Shown: positions 24,330 to 40,061, numbered from the stretch's first letter. The stretch: DNA of 64,000 bases from Tiliqua scincoides (GCF_035046505.1 NC_089822.1:268533024-268597023), one strand, 5' to 3'. Notes: generated by a model not told the origin, from the letters alone. Numbers and translations are program-made.

Positions 24330-24700
24330 CCCCGCCCCCCAAGGACTCGGGACTCACCACAGCTCCCCGTGGGGGGCGGCGGGCGCCCGTCTCCGGTGCC
24401 AAGCCTGCCCTGCACGAAGCGCGGGGCGGCGGGGGGCGAAGCGGAGCCTGCTCGCTCGCTGCCTTGCCTCCCCTCCAGCCGGGGAAGGGGGCTGGAGACT
24501 GTCGGGGGCCTGCGCTGCAGCCTCCGCGGCCGGCACTCCGCTCCGCCTCCCGCTCTCGCTCGCTCTGCGGCAGGGCTCGGCTTGGCCAGGCGCAGCGCCC
24601 GCGGTGCCGTCGAACAGTCCGCGTCTCCGCAGCGCAGCGCAGCGCTCGGGGCGCGGCAGCCGGACGGGTAGCGCCCCATGAGATCAGCCCCTGGCTGGGG
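24330..24700 (-). promoter_or_regulatory. CpG-rich 5' end and probable exon 1 of gene B
   Basis: GC-rich segment homologous, inverted, to 3200-3440 (shared blocks include GCGAGCAGGCTCCGCTTCG-like sequence and the exon 1 donor). The probable exon ends at 24358 on the minus strand. It is separated from the rest of the gene B arm by an unclassified repeat (23485-24166) and a foldback MITE (24167-24321) that are absent from the gene A arm. Confidence 0.5.
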
Positions 24701-24920
24701 CGGGAGGAGAGAAGCAGAGCCGCCCGCTCCTCACCCACTTTCCAGCACTGACACCAGGGCAGTGCAGCTCCCAGGGAAGGAAAGCAACATTCCCTTCCTT
24801 CGAGGAGGCCTCTTGAGTGCCCCCCACCTGCAGGATGCAGCGCACGCCCCATGGGCGCCGCTGTGCCAGTGCTGGAAGCGGGGTCGGATTTGGGCCTGAG
24901 TTGCACAGTCTTTTCATCAG

Positions 24921-25565
24921 AACATAAGAACAGCCCCTCTGCTGAAACAGAGACGCCTGCGTTGGCTTGGTCATGTCGTGAGAATGGATGATGGCCGGAT
25001 CCCAAAGGATCTCCTCTATGGAGAACTCGTGCAAGGAAAGCGCCCTACAGGCAGACCACAGCTGCGATACAAGGACATCTGCAAGAGGGATCTGAAGGCC
25101 TTAGGAGTGGACCTCAACAGGTGGGAAACCCTGGCCTCTGAGCGGCCCGCTTGGAGGCAGGCTGTGCAGCATGGCCTTTCCCAGTTTGAAGAGACACTTT
25201 GCCAACAGTCTGAGGCTAAGAGGCAAAGAAGGAAGGCCCATAGCCAGGGAGACAGACCAGGGACAGACTGCACTTGCTCCCGGCGTGGAAGGGATTGTCA
25301 CTCCCGAATCGGCCTTTTCAGCCACACTAGACGCTGTTCCAGAACCACCTTTCAGAGCGCGATACCAGAGTCTTTTGAGACTGAAGGTTGCCAACAATAT
25401 AATAAATATAAAGAACAGCCCCACTGGATCAGGCCATAGGCCCATCTAGTCCAGCTTCCTGTATCTCACAGCGGCCCACCAAATGCCCCAGGGAGCACAC
25501 CAGATAACAAGGGAGCTCATCCTGGTGCCCTCCCTTGCATTGGTGTTCTGACATAGCCCATTTCT
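24921..25565 (-). repeat. CR1 LINE 3' fragment split by a LINE
   Basis: The CR1 3' end (AACATAAGAACAGCCCC, 24921-24937) resumes at 25411 and runs to about 25565. Confidence 0.85.
24938..25410 (+). repeat. LINE insertion (RTE-like family) with 12-bp target duplication
   Basis: 5'-truncated copy encoding RRLRWLGHVVRMDDGRIPKD through [18 protein letters not shown], ending GGTTGCCAAC plus an AT-rich tail. AAGAACAGCCCC is duplicated on both sides. Confidence 0.9.
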
Positions 25566-25659
25566 AAAATCTGTCCATAAGGCTAGCCAAGGTGGTTAAC
25601 TCAGGTAGCAGATGGGGATGCATCCCCCTACATTGGCCCACATCACCTCCATGGCTCTT

Positions 25660-25757
25660 AAGAACATAAGAACAGCTGGATCAGGCCATAGGCCCATCTA
25701 GTCCAGCTTGCTGTATCTCACAGCGGCCCACCAAATGCCCAGGGAGCACACCAGATA
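25660..25757 (-). repeat. CR1 LINE 3' end
   Basis: AAGAACATAAGAACAGCTGG and the following 80 bp. Confidence 0.85.
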
Positions 25758-26480
25758 GTTGTGAATAAAAGGCATTTCCTCGACCTGCTCCTGTCTTTTT
25801 TGCTCCCGAATCCAAATTGCCTCTTGGGCCTGCTGTGCCCACAGGGTTTGGTTTCCGTCCCTGCGCTTCTCACCATCTACCTGCAGTTGGGGGGATCATC
25901 CGAGGGTTTGGCTGTGGCACCCTCAGGAGGCAGGTGGCCCCAGCGCCTTCTTTCTTGTTAGTCCTCAGCCGAGGAGCCTGCAGGAGTTCTGGATGGGCGT
26001 CTGGAGGCTGTGCCAGGCTGGAGGAGGGCAAAGCCTCGCTCAACTCTGGCCAAGACAGAGCTGCTGCTCAGCACACGGAGGGTGACGTGCCAGGCGGTGC
26101 TGGTGGGGGCTGCGCTCCCACTGGGGACGGGGCTCGGGGTGCTCTTGCACCCGGCCTGCTCCTGGACGCGCGGGTGGTGGGCTGTGCCACCCAGGTGGTC
26201 CTGGGCAGTGGTGGCTGTGCCGGGCTGCAGTCTGAGGAGCTGTGCAGCTGCCACTGCGATTAAGGGGACAGTGGGAGTCAATGGACGGAAGTGGCTGCCC
26301 TGAGGGCCTCCTGCTTCGGCAGCTCCAGGAGGGTGAGGGGCGTTCGTGGGCTCGTGGGCAGAAGCTGTCGCAGCGCAGCAGGGCCAGGGGCGCCTCCAGA
26401 ATTGACTGGCGGGAGAGCGAAGGAAGCGCTGAGCCGGTGTGCGAGTGATCTGTGGAACTCCCTGCCACAGGCTGTGGGGG
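25758..26480 (+). repeat. L2-like LINE fragment
   Basis: Degenerate L2 reverse-transcriptase tail in several frames: IYLQLGG, KTELLLS, LLDARVVGCA, ending near DLWNSLPQAVG. Homologous to 11290-11500 at its start. Confidence 0.6.
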
Positions 26481-26621
26481 CCCCTGGCCTGGAGTGCCCT
26501 GAGAGGGGGAGGGGCCGCCACAGCTGCGGCCAGGATGGCCAAGCGACCTGCAGGCCCTGGAGGCCCCTCTGAATGCAGGGGGGGCGTCAGCACGAGATGG
26601 GACACGAGCAGCAGGCGTCTG

Positions 26622-26716
26622 GGGCGCAGTCCCGAGCAGGTCTACTCGGGAGTAAGTCCCGCTGTGCTCAGTGGGACTTACTCTCAGGAAAGCGCGGCTG
26701 GGACCGCAGTCTCACT
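26622..26716. mobile_element. Short hairpin repeat (family H1)
   Basis: About 95 bp with mirrored GGTCTACTCGGGAGTAAGTC and GACTTACTCTCAGGAAAG halves. Other copies at 32270, 56195 and 57938. Confidence 0.6.
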
Positions 26717-26726
26717 GCTAAGCCGA

Positions 26727-26985
26727 GCGAGTGCTACTCCCTAGAGCGGGCGGGGCGGAAGCGGAAGTGGCAGCTGGGAAGGACCGGCGAGTGCTGCTCC
26801 CTAGAGAGGCCGGGGCGGAAGCAGAAGTGACTGGGAAGGAGCGGCCGGGGCGGAAGCGGAAGCGGCAGGTGGGAGGGACCGGCGAGTACTGCTCCCTAGA
26901 GCGGCCGGGGCAGAAGCGGAAGCGGCAGGTGGGGAAGGAGCGGTGCGTGCTGGTTCCTAGAGGGGCCCGGAAAGCGGAAGGGTTA
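26727..26985 (+). promoter_or_regulatory. Tandem GC-rich repeats in the gene C promoter
   Basis: Four tandem units starting at about 26727, 26787, 26882 and 26943. The basic unit is about 60 bp; the second carries an extra 35 bp. Each starts GCGAGTGCTRCTCCCTAGAG-like and contains GGGGCGGAAGCGGAAG. The CGGAAG cores and an ACTTCCGG just downstream (about 26986) resemble ETS/GABPA sites. The block lies in a CpG-rich region about 0.6-0.85 kb upstream of the gene C start codon, so a promoter role is inferred. Confidence 0.55.
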
Positions 26986-27588
26986 CTTCCGGCCCCGCCC
27001 CCAGCGTCCTCGCAGGCCTTCCTCGCCGAGGGTGCGAGCTGCCTCCGGGGGGGAGTCGCTGAGGTCGTGCCTGCCGCCCGCCTCGCTCGGCCCTGCGGGA
27101 GCCGGAGCCGGCCTGGTGCGTGGGGAGCGCCGCGGCTGCTCGGGGCGCCCTGCCCTGAGCACGAAGGGACAGCCAGTCGGGGGGCAGCAGCAGCAGCAGC
27201 CCCCCGCTGCGGAGACAGGGTCTCGGCCTGCCTCCACCAGCCCTCCCCTCCCACGGAGCAGCCGGGTCCTCGCAGGGGCAGCCGGGCTTCTCCTCCTCCT
27301 CCTCCCCGCTCAGGTGGGGCAGGGGCAGGGGCAGGCAGCCCACCTGGCTGGCGAGGGGACTTCGGGCAGGCCCAGGAGCTGCTCAGGGTCCCTCCCCCTT
27401 CACAGGACCTGAACGAGCTGGCTGCTTCCCAGGACGGCTTCAGCTGGCAGTCCTGCCCGAGGGCGCAGGGGCCCTTCTGCAGAGCAGCGTCCAGGCACCA
27501 CAGCACCACCAGCCGGGACCGCCTCTGCTTCAGAGGAGGAATGGGCAGGAGGGGACCGTCCGCAGAGGCTGCCGGACCCTGAGCGGAG

Positions 27589-31808
<4,220 letters not shown>

Positions 31809-32043
31809 TATAAAGTATTGTAGTGCATAAAAACCTTCTTCAAATTGAAGACAAACCCTAGAAGTGCTTGGACTGTGAGATAAATATCTTTTATGTGCTA
31901 CAGAATTTCACATCAAAGAACTCCTGGATGAAATTCTTGCTATCCATAAATTCCAGGAAGAGAGTCTCAAGAAACAGTATGAAGGAGTCATGTGTCGTCT
32001 CAAAATCCTGTTTGGGCAGTGTTAATGGTTTTGTTAACCGTTT

Positions 32044-32125
32044 AATAAGAACCCACATGAAACGTGTCATCTCAAAATCCAGACAGGGTTTTTGAGATGA
32101 CACATGTTTCATGTGGGTTCTTATT
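32044..32125. repeat. Near-perfect hairpin 3' of gene C
   Basis: Arms AATAAGAACCCACATGAAAC... (32044-32077) and ...GTTTCATGTGGGTTCTTATT (32090-32125) pair over 34 nt with one 2-nt bulge and a 12-nt loop. A third partial copy of the inner motif (GTGTCGTCTCAAAATCC) lies at 31991. About 240 nt after the gene C stop, so possibly within its 3' UTR. Confidence 0.75.
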
Positions 32126-32269
32126 TTATTACTTTGGTATTGGAGTAGTTGGTGCTCCTTGGGTGTAAAAGATGTAGGTGAGAATGGTTTGGTTCATTAG
32201 AGAAGAGGATAAAAATCTTTGGAGAAGAACTTTGTTGCCTTCCTCATGGATGAGACCTAAGAAAGAGTT

Positions 32270-32366
32270 AGGGCACAATCCTAACCAGGTCTACTCAGAA
32301 GTAAGTCCTATTTTGTTCAGTGGAGCTTATTCTCAGGAAAGTGTGGTTAGGATTGCAGCCTTAGCC
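32270..32366. mobile_element. Short hairpin repeat (family H1)
   Basis: GGGCACAATCCTAACC and GGTTAGGATTGCAGCC are inverted ends flanked by TTA on each side, which could be a Harbinger-type target duplication. Confidence 0.6.
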
Positions 32367-32462
32367 TCACTGGTGGTGTGAGTAAAAGAGAGAAGTTAAA
32401 TTAATTCTGACTAGTTGGCAAAAGAGTTAGATTGCATTAGGTTTTTATCTTTTCTTTGTAGT

Positions 32463-33434
32463 GGATTTCTGCAGCTGTCACTACCCACTCTGCCAAAGAG
32501 TTCCAGCAGCTCATGGATCGTTTTAGCAAGGCCTGCCAAGATTTTGGACTGACAATCAGCCTGAAGAAAACACAGGTCATGGTTCAGGATGTGGACTCGC
32601 CTCCCTGCATTACGATCTCTGCGCATGGACTGGAGGTTGTCCATGACTTTGTGTACCTTGGCTCAACTATCTCCGACACTCTTTCTCTTGATACCGAGCT
32701 AAACAAACGCTTGGGTAAAGCAGCTACCACGTTTTCCAGACTCACAAAGAGAGTCTGGTCCAACAAGAAGCTGACGGAACATACCAAGATCCAGGTCTAC
32801 AGAGCTTGCTTCCTGAGTACACTTCTGTACTGCAGCAAGTCATGGACGCTTCGCTCACAACAGAAGAGGAAACTGAACGCTTTCCACATGCGCTGCCTCC
32901 GATGCATCCTCGGCATCACCTGGCAGGACAAAGTTCCAAACAACACAGTCCTGGAACAAGCTGGAATCCCTAGCATGTATGCACTGCTGAAACAGAGACG
33001 CCTGCGTTGGCTCGGTCATGTCGTGAGAATGGATGATGGGCGGATCCCAAAGGATCTCCTCTATGGAGAACTCGTGCAAGGAAAGCGCCCTACAGGTAGA
33101 CCACAACTGCGATACAGGGACATCTGCAAGCGGGATCTGAAGGCCTTAGGAGTGGACCTCAACAGGTGGGAAACCCAGGCCTCTGAGCAGCCCGCTTGGA
33201 AGCAGACTGTGCAGCATGGCCTTTCCCAGTTTGAGGAGACACTTGGCCAACAGACTGAGGCAAAGAAGGAAGTCCCATAGCCAGGGAGACAGACCAGGGA
33301 CAGACTGCACTTGCTCCCGGTGTGGAAGGGATTGTCACTCCCGGATTGGCCTTTTCAGCCACACTAGACGCTGTTCCAGAACCACCATTCAGAGTGCGAT
33401 ACCAGAGTCTTTCGAGAATGAAGGTTGCCAACTG
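32463..33434 (+). repeat. LINE (RTE-like family), reverse-transcriptase C-terminal half
   Basis: Long open frame from MDRFSKACQDFGLTISLKKT through LLYCSKSWTLRSQQKRKLNA to the tail. A frameshift near 33270 (KKEVP instead of KRQRRKAHSQ) precedes the CxC tail. Ends GGTTGCCAAC. Confidence 0.9.
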
Positions 33435-33554
33435 AACTGGTTTTCAGCAGGTTCACAAAAAGGGTTCTGCCTTGGGGGAGTCCTGCAGGGTTGGAGCCTC
33501 CTACAACTTTTGTATCTTTCTTCTTCAAGCCATATTTAGTCGGGTCTGACTTTC

Positions 33555-33918
33555 GGCAATCCTATGGGCAGGAGGTCTGGTCTAGAGGGTAGAGCCTCCA
33601 TTTGCCTGAAGATTAACATCCACAAGGTCGCCAGTTCAAGGCCACCGGCACCGTGCGACCTTGAAGCAGCTGGCAAGCTGCAGCTGAGCTGTTCCATCTG
33701 CTCGGAGCGTGGGAGGATGGAGGCCAGAATGTTAAACCAGATCGAAGTGTAACATCTTGAATGTGGTGGTTCTTGAAAGAGAGAACCTTCTTTCAATTTG
33801 TAAAAATCCCTGCGTGGATTTAATAAGCCTGCCTGTGTAAACCGCCTTGAATAAAGTCTTGAATAAAGACCAAGAAAGGCGGTATATAAATACTGTATAT
33901 TATATTATTATTATTATG
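33555..33918 (+). repeat. tRNA-derived SINE
   Basis: GGTCTAGAGGGTAGAGCCTC (A-box-like) and CGCCAGTTCAAGGCC (B-box-like) head, followed by a body ending AACCGCCTTGAATAAAG ... AAAGGCGGTATATAAATACT and a (TTA)n tail. Confidence 0.7.
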
Positions 33919-33919
33919 G

Positions 33920-34790
33920 ACTAAATGGCGCCAACGTTTTTGGGCTTGGACCATTTCTTTCAATTGCTCTATATTCTGATTAATGTCAGCCTTGATGGTG
34001 TCCAGCCATCTTGTCCTTTGACAACCAGGCTTTCTTTTTCTGCCAACCATTCTAAGCAAAATGGCCTTTTCCATTGAATTTGATTGCATGACACGGCCGA
34101 AATAGGCGAGCCATTGTTTGGTGATTCTTCCTTCCAATGACATGTCTGGTTTAATTTGCCCTAGTACTTGCTTATTGGTGACGTTCGCTGTCCACCTTTG
34201 CTGTCTTCTCCAACACCATAGCTCAAAAGAGTCAATTTTCCTTCTGTCTGCTTTTTTTAATTGTCCAACTTTCACAGCCATTGGTGACAATGGTGAACAC
34301 AATAGTTTGAACTAATCTGCACTTCGTATTTAAGCTTATCTCCTTGCTTTTCCATATCTGGTTCATGCTCATCATTGCTGTTTGATCTATTGCAATTTGG
34401 TGTTTTATTTTTGGGCTGCAGTCACTACTTTGATGGGCCTGTGACCCAAGGAATGTAAATTCTTGCATGCATTCAAGTTCAGTACCATCATCTGTTACCT
34501 TAACATTTGCATTCCTCGCATTGGACATGATTTTCGTCTTTTGGATGTTTAGGGTAAGGCCAAATTTCTAACTTTCTTCTTTTAACCTGTTGATCAGGTA
34601 CTTCAGATCTTCTTTGGTTTCGGCAAGTAAGATGGTGTAATCTGCGTATCAAAGGTTATTAATGTTCCTACCTCCAATTTTTATTCTGCTGTTTGAATTG
34701 AATGGGATAGGTGAAAGGATGCTTCCTTGCCGTACTCCTTTTCCAGTCTTGAACCACGCAGAATCTCCATACGTTGTTCACTGGGGCTTC
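33920..34790 (-). repeat. BovB/RTE LINE fragment
   Basis: Reverse-transcriptase C-terminal half: LLAETKEDLKYLINRLKEES, NIQKTKIMSNARN, CESWTIKK, ELWCWRR, WLAYFGRVMQSNSMEKAIL, RWLDTIKADINQNIEQLKE; several stops. Confidence 0.85.
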
Positions 34791-35262
34791 TTGATTCATG
34801 TATCATGATTGCACCAGTTTAACCAGATGTTGTACCTTTAGCCAACTACATCTGGATTGTGCAGAAGCCCCTTTTTTATTAGTTGTAATAATTAATGTAT
34901 CTTAATAAACTCTGTTTCTCATTCCTTTTTGTTTGGGTCTCATTGAAGTATCTGGGAACCATCACTCTCTTCCCTTGTAAGGAGGAAAAGGGGAATTAAA
35001 GAGAACCCATCAATTAGTGTATGTAATGAGGAAGAGGGATTTAGCCCAGGAAAATCCCTCTAGTGATCCTGGATCTTGGGGTGGTGGCAACAGTGTAATT
35101 ATTAAGGGGTTTTGCACCCCCAGAGGAGCATAAATTTAACAAACTTTTGCTTATGAAAGTTTCTGCCTAACTTTCTGATCGGAATAGTTAATTCTGGCAG
35201 ATAATTAATTGTGGCAAAGCACCTTCTGAAATCAAGACCGTTTAAGTAGTTTTCACTTCAGA
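34791..35262. other. No gene seen
   Basis: AT-rich stretch with AATAAA near 34902 (CTTAATAAACTC). Could be part of an LTR-type element; not supportable. Confidence 0.3.
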
Positions 35263-35290
35263 ATATAGGTCCAACCTTGTTATACATGGA

Positions 35291-35864
35291 TGTCATAAAC
35301 TCAAGGGGCGTTTGGGGTGCTCAGAGTTCTTGGTTCTCGAACCCTAAAGCCCTCAAGGCCCCCTTGTTACCAAAAGGGCTGTTTTGTTTAGGGGAATTAT
35401 TACACTGCCCTTATTGGAAACTTAGGATCGTAGGCTGGATAACAAGACAGCATAATGCAGAGAAATTCCCTTTTGCTTAAAGAGGAGACTGAAAGATAAT
35501 TTTTAATAAAAGATTGTAGTTTTATTACTAAAGCACAAAGGTAAACATAATGCACATGGAGAAATGATAAGTGTATGTTTCTTGGTCCTAATACTTGAAT
35601 CCAATGTACCTAGCTTTCATGGTGGTTGCGTGTGAAGAGTATTTGGTGCATCTGAGGAAATTAGAAAAAGGAAAGGTTTTAGGGAAGGATTTTAGGGGTC
35701 CCTGATCTGCCAACCCCAGCTGCTAACTAAAGATGGGGAGAAAAAGGGGGGGAAGAGGGGAAAGAGTTCCAGTTGCAAGATAGTTACCTGTCCTGTAGAG
35801 CAGTTGGGGGGGGGAAGTCCTGTGAAGAGGACCCTCTGACACAACCCAGATGTGTTGGTCCTTG

Positions 35865-35903
<39 letters not shown>

Positions 35904-37302
35904 CATGTGAGGAGAAGCCCTCACTTAAAAGGGGTTCGGAGACCGTACTGAGCTGGATGGTATCTTGATTACTACCACACAGCAGGGTGCTTGGAGTATG
36001 TAAAACATTGAAAGAGGATCAGGATGCCAGTTATCAGCAAAATTCAATGGGGTTTATGGCTGGCTTCCTAGATGGGGGAACTTAAACAATACAATGAATC
36101 AGCAACACAAGAAGGCAGTTCAAGTTTGCATACAGTACTTAAGCAGTGATTGGGTTAGGAGACACTTTTGCCTTAAACAGTGATTGGGTTAAAACAATAC
36201 AATGAATACAGTAATGTAAGACACCAGACTTCCTCCCATAATGTGTGACCATGGGGGGGGGGATGGTTGTGTAACCATGAGCTTGTGACTTGACCAGAGT
36301 TCTGGAAATGTGGCCTGTATGCTGGGAGAAGTTTAGCATGCATGATATTTTAGTCCATAGTAACATAACCAGATATAGAGAAAATCACAACTAAAAGGCA
36401 AAAGGGGATTTTCATGTAACACCCTGTTCAGTAGTACTGCCACCACCCTGTATGTGCCAGTGTCTCAGTCCAGGGACACTGAGACCCTCTAGGCTTAATT
36501 CTATCCCTTGCAGGCACTGAGCATTTTCTCCAATTAAAGCTTCAGTCCTCAAGTTACTAGACCTCAATGAGCACTTGGTAGCTTGCTGAAGGGCTAGGCA
36601 GGATTCTGAACCTTTGTCCCCAACAGACAGTGAAACAACTTAGTAAAAGAGATTTTAGTTTATTAAGTACATAAGGTTACATAAGGCAGCAAATGCTAGA
36701 GGCATAAACATCTAGGAAACACATCAGCAATAAAATAATAAAGCTAGCTGGCTATCTCCATTAATCCCAATCTCTCACCTGGGTCAGCTTCTTTTGTACA
36801 CCTTTTAGCTCAAGGCTACCTGTGAGGCCAGATGCCCATGTTGGACAAAAGAGCCCACAGCATGCAAGATGTTGCACCCAAAATCTCTGTCCAAGAAGGC
36901 CTAGACACACCCCTTGGGCACTCATTAACTTCTTATGCTAATAGTACTGCGGTGACTTCATACTTATCTAAACTGTCCAATCAGAAACTTTTGAGGACAG
37001 AACTTTCTCAAAGTGGGCCTAGTTGCTAGCCCTCTTAGTTCTTACCCCTCCCAACTGGAGATCCACAGCTGCATTTCATCAGCTTGATAAGGTGCTGTTC
37101 TGTCTGCAAAGGTGCTACATTCCATTGGGTTGTACGTAATTCTTGTCTGTCCTTTCTGGCCAGCAAGGGAGAGACAACAATCCTTGTGTTTGTTTACTCA
37201 CATTCTTGCAGCTAGGAACTGCTAGCAACTTCTCCGTTACTGACTTAGTTTGGTTCAGGCTCCACATGCTAACCAAGGCCTAACATGTACATATTCATGA
37301 CA
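35291..37302. mobile_element. Solo LTR (family 2), itself interrupted
   Basis: Starts TGTCATAAAC and ends ATTCATGACA; flanks ATGGA (35286-35290) and ACGGA (37303-37307) suggest a 5-bp duplication with one difference. Its own length without the inserted LTR is about 0.95 kb. Old LTR element, family not determined. Confidence 0.6.
35365..36421. mobile_element. Solo LTR (family 1), second copy
   Basis: TGTTACC...GTAACA, about 1.06 kb, flanked by CCCT on both sides (35361-35364, 36422-36425). Colinear with 12788-13805. Contains a (GA)n tract at 35869-35900. Confidence 0.75.
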
Positions 37303-37745
37303 ACGGATTTGACTCAACAGGAATGGCCACTGCAAATGAGAAGGAATATGCTGATCCTTGGAGAAGGGGGAAAAAAATCCCTTTAAAATGCTTTTCTTAC
37401 TGTTGTAGAGATTTTTGTCTCAACAGGATGGGAAGGGCTCTTTAAATTAAAGGAAAATAGTCCTTTACAATAATTAGAGAGATGGCAGCCAGCTGACAAT
37501 CCATCAGTCATTCTCTCTCCATGTGACCTGAACACTTGAAAGAAAGATAATCCTTTCTAAGCACCTGGAGAGAGACTGTTGGATTGTCGTCTTAATGACT
37601 ATCTTAACATCACAAAGGTCTGCAAGGCTGTTTTTAAATCACCTGAGCAAAGGGACTTCCTTTTTTAAATTTTTGCTATAGTTCCATGTTTGCCATCCAC
37701 TGAGTTCTGGGAACTGAACCCATGCAAATAATAACCTGTACTTCA

Positions 37746-39100
37746 GTCATGACTAACTTTAGCTACAACCCATAGTCACCAATTCCAGTTTGATTTATGG
37801 ACTGATCTCATTCCAACGTTCACCGCCAAGTGGCTGGGCAGTATTCCAAGGCAGAAGGGGGGCAGTGAAAAGGTGGGAGGTGGTGAAAATTGGTGAACAG
37901 GATAGTTCAAGCCTGGGAGACAGGCAGAGATGGCAGCAGAGGCTGTCACCTGATCACCCCACCTCTCACGCCTTAAAGCCCTATGCGGGTCTACTTGGTT
38001 CTGTGCCAATAATTAAGCTACTGTAGATCAGAGTAAATCCATAGATCAGAGTAAATCCATAGGGGCTGTCGGAGCCCAACATGGTGCTGCCTCCCTGACC
38101 CTGCAAGTTACAGCAGCAGCCATTTTGGTGTTGCTGTACCTGGTTAGGACTGGGGTGTGAGACTCACCATCTGCATCAGAAATTCCAGGAGTTTCCAAAT
38201 TGATGGGATATCACCAATATGCCTGGGACAGATGTGTCAAGGCATGTTCCGTTATGCACATTTTCAGCTGTGTTTGAGGGAATTTTAGCCATTACTACAA
38301 CCCACTAAATTGAACCCACTGTTTAAAGGTTAAACACAAAGCAGATTTTCAGTTAGCAATTCAGTTAGTCAGATTTTCAGTTAGCAATTCAGTTAGCAAT
38401 TCATTTATTAAGAGATTCTGTTACAAAAAAATCTGGAGTACTCAGAAATGAAACCTTTCAGAGGTGATACAAACACTGTAATTTGGCAATATGCAGTCCA
38501 TTGATTTAATTATTTAACTAAACAATTGATTTTAGTTGTTAGGTTAACTAAAATTATTTATCCACTCATAAAAAGGCTTCAAATTTTGCACATAAAATAT
38601 TCTTGCTGCTATACTGATATATACAATAAAATGTTTTTTTATATTGGTCTTCAATTTCTGATATCACATTTAAAAGGAATATTTCCGGTTTGAATGGTAC
38701 TACACAATTCAATATCTCTTGTAACAATATATATCATTTTCCAATATTTCTTTATTTTCCACATAACCAACACATATAATAAAGAATTCCCTCATTCTCT
38801 TTGCATATCTAACAGTTATTTGATGATCCAGGGTACATTTTTGCTACTTCGTCTGGCATTAAATATCATCTATAAAACAAATTATATAAATTTCTCTGGC
38901 ATTAAATATCATCTATAAAACAAATTATATAAATTCTCCTTAGAAGATACTGCTTTAATTATCTTAATACCACTTTAATTACCTTAATATTTGTGTTCCA
39001 ACTTTGTTTTCATTTACATCTACTTGATTTGACATAATTAATGGAATACTCCTCACTTCTGAGAATTCAATCAATTGGTATCTGCAAAAAAAAATTCCAC
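37746..39100. other. AT-rich sequence with short tandem duplications, no gene seen
   Basis: Tandem motif GATTTTCAGTTAGCAATTCA at 38344-38405 and a 41-bp direct duplication (CTGGCATTAAATATCATCTA...) at 38854-38934. The AT-rich part may belong to the L1 next to it. Confidence 0.5.
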
Positions 39101-39129
39101 TTGTTATTCAGCCATTTCCCCTCCCTGTC

Positions 39130-39591
39130 TTAGTATTCTCTGTCTTGTTGATATTTTCCTTCTTGCTCCTCATATTTCTTGATCCCTTTCTTTTCTTCTT
39201 CCATTTTCTCCATTTTGTTCCTTTTTGAATTTAATCCAAAGATTCTTCTTCTTCTTGAAAGGACGCGTTCTCTTTCTCTCAGAGTTCCCTCTTTTTTCTT
39301 CCTGAAAATTCTGAGTTCTAAAAATAAATGCTGCTTTTCCATCTCCTGTCTCATTACAAAAATCTCCAATTCTTTAGTTTCATCTGACATTTGGTCTGTT
39401 TTTTCCATCCCCTCCATACTTTTCTTTGTTTGTCTGTTTGTCAGGGAAGAGTTTATTTGCCTCATTTGTTCAGATAGTGTTCCAACCTCTTGCTTCAGTT
39501 CATTTCTGAATTCTTGCAACATCTCCATTACTGAGGTCTGACTTTCGCTAACATCCTTTAAATTTTTTGAAGTCATTCTTATCAGTATCAA
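39130..39591 (-). repeat. L1 LINE ORF1 fragment
   Basis: Coiled-coil ORF (QEFRNELKQEVGTLSEQMRQ, VMRQEMEKQHLFLELR) that reads like squamate L1 ORF1 and not a host gene; the C-terminal part is degraded. Confidence 0.65.
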
Positions 39592-40061
39592 ATCAAGCCG
39601 ATTCCCACAGTTAAAGAGTCATTCAATTCTTATTGTCTTGCATCCCTCCTTGTCAATGATAGTCTTTAAGTTTTTATATCCAAAAGGGGTGGGTCAGTAA
39701 TCCAATTCAAGTTAATAACATTTTCAAATTGAGTTAGTATACGTACCTTTAATTGTTCAGGCCTGAGTCAAGCCTTTTGCAGCAAAAACGAGAGTGAAAG
39801 TTGTTCCATACTTTAAAGATTAATTGCTAATTTCTTTTCCATGCATACCGTTCCAACAAGATGATCCTTTATCTCTTTTCTTCCAATTATCCTCCTTGCA
39901 AATAAGAAGGGAGAAAAAAAAACTCTCCAGCAGGGGCTTTTTAAATCCACATTCGCTCTTTTTCCCCTCTGGGTGGCTACAAGCCAACGTAAATAATCTT
40001 AAAGTTGTCTTTCCCTCCTTCCAACCTCTTGATTGCAATTCTTTTTATAGCCTTTTTCTTG

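Larger units (their letters stand above)
35263..37745. mobile_element. Tigger-like MITE split by a solo LTR
   Basis: Left end (AGGTCCAACCTTGTTATACA) stops at 35290 and the element resumes at 37303 with ACGGATTTGACTCAACAGGA, colinear with the copy at 4187-4594; right end near CAAATAATAACCTGTAC. Confidence 0.7.

Noticed and set aside
23648-25005. Long open frames on both strands over the gene B CpG region
   Set aside because: They cross a repeat, a foldback MITE and a CpG exon; composition-driven.
26731-27582. 283-codon open frame upstream of gene C
   Set aside because: Runs through tandem promoter repeats; stops just before the SCAN start codon; no domain.
39130-39591. Possible host coiled-coil protein
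   Set aside because: Sequence order and surroundings fit L1 ORF1.
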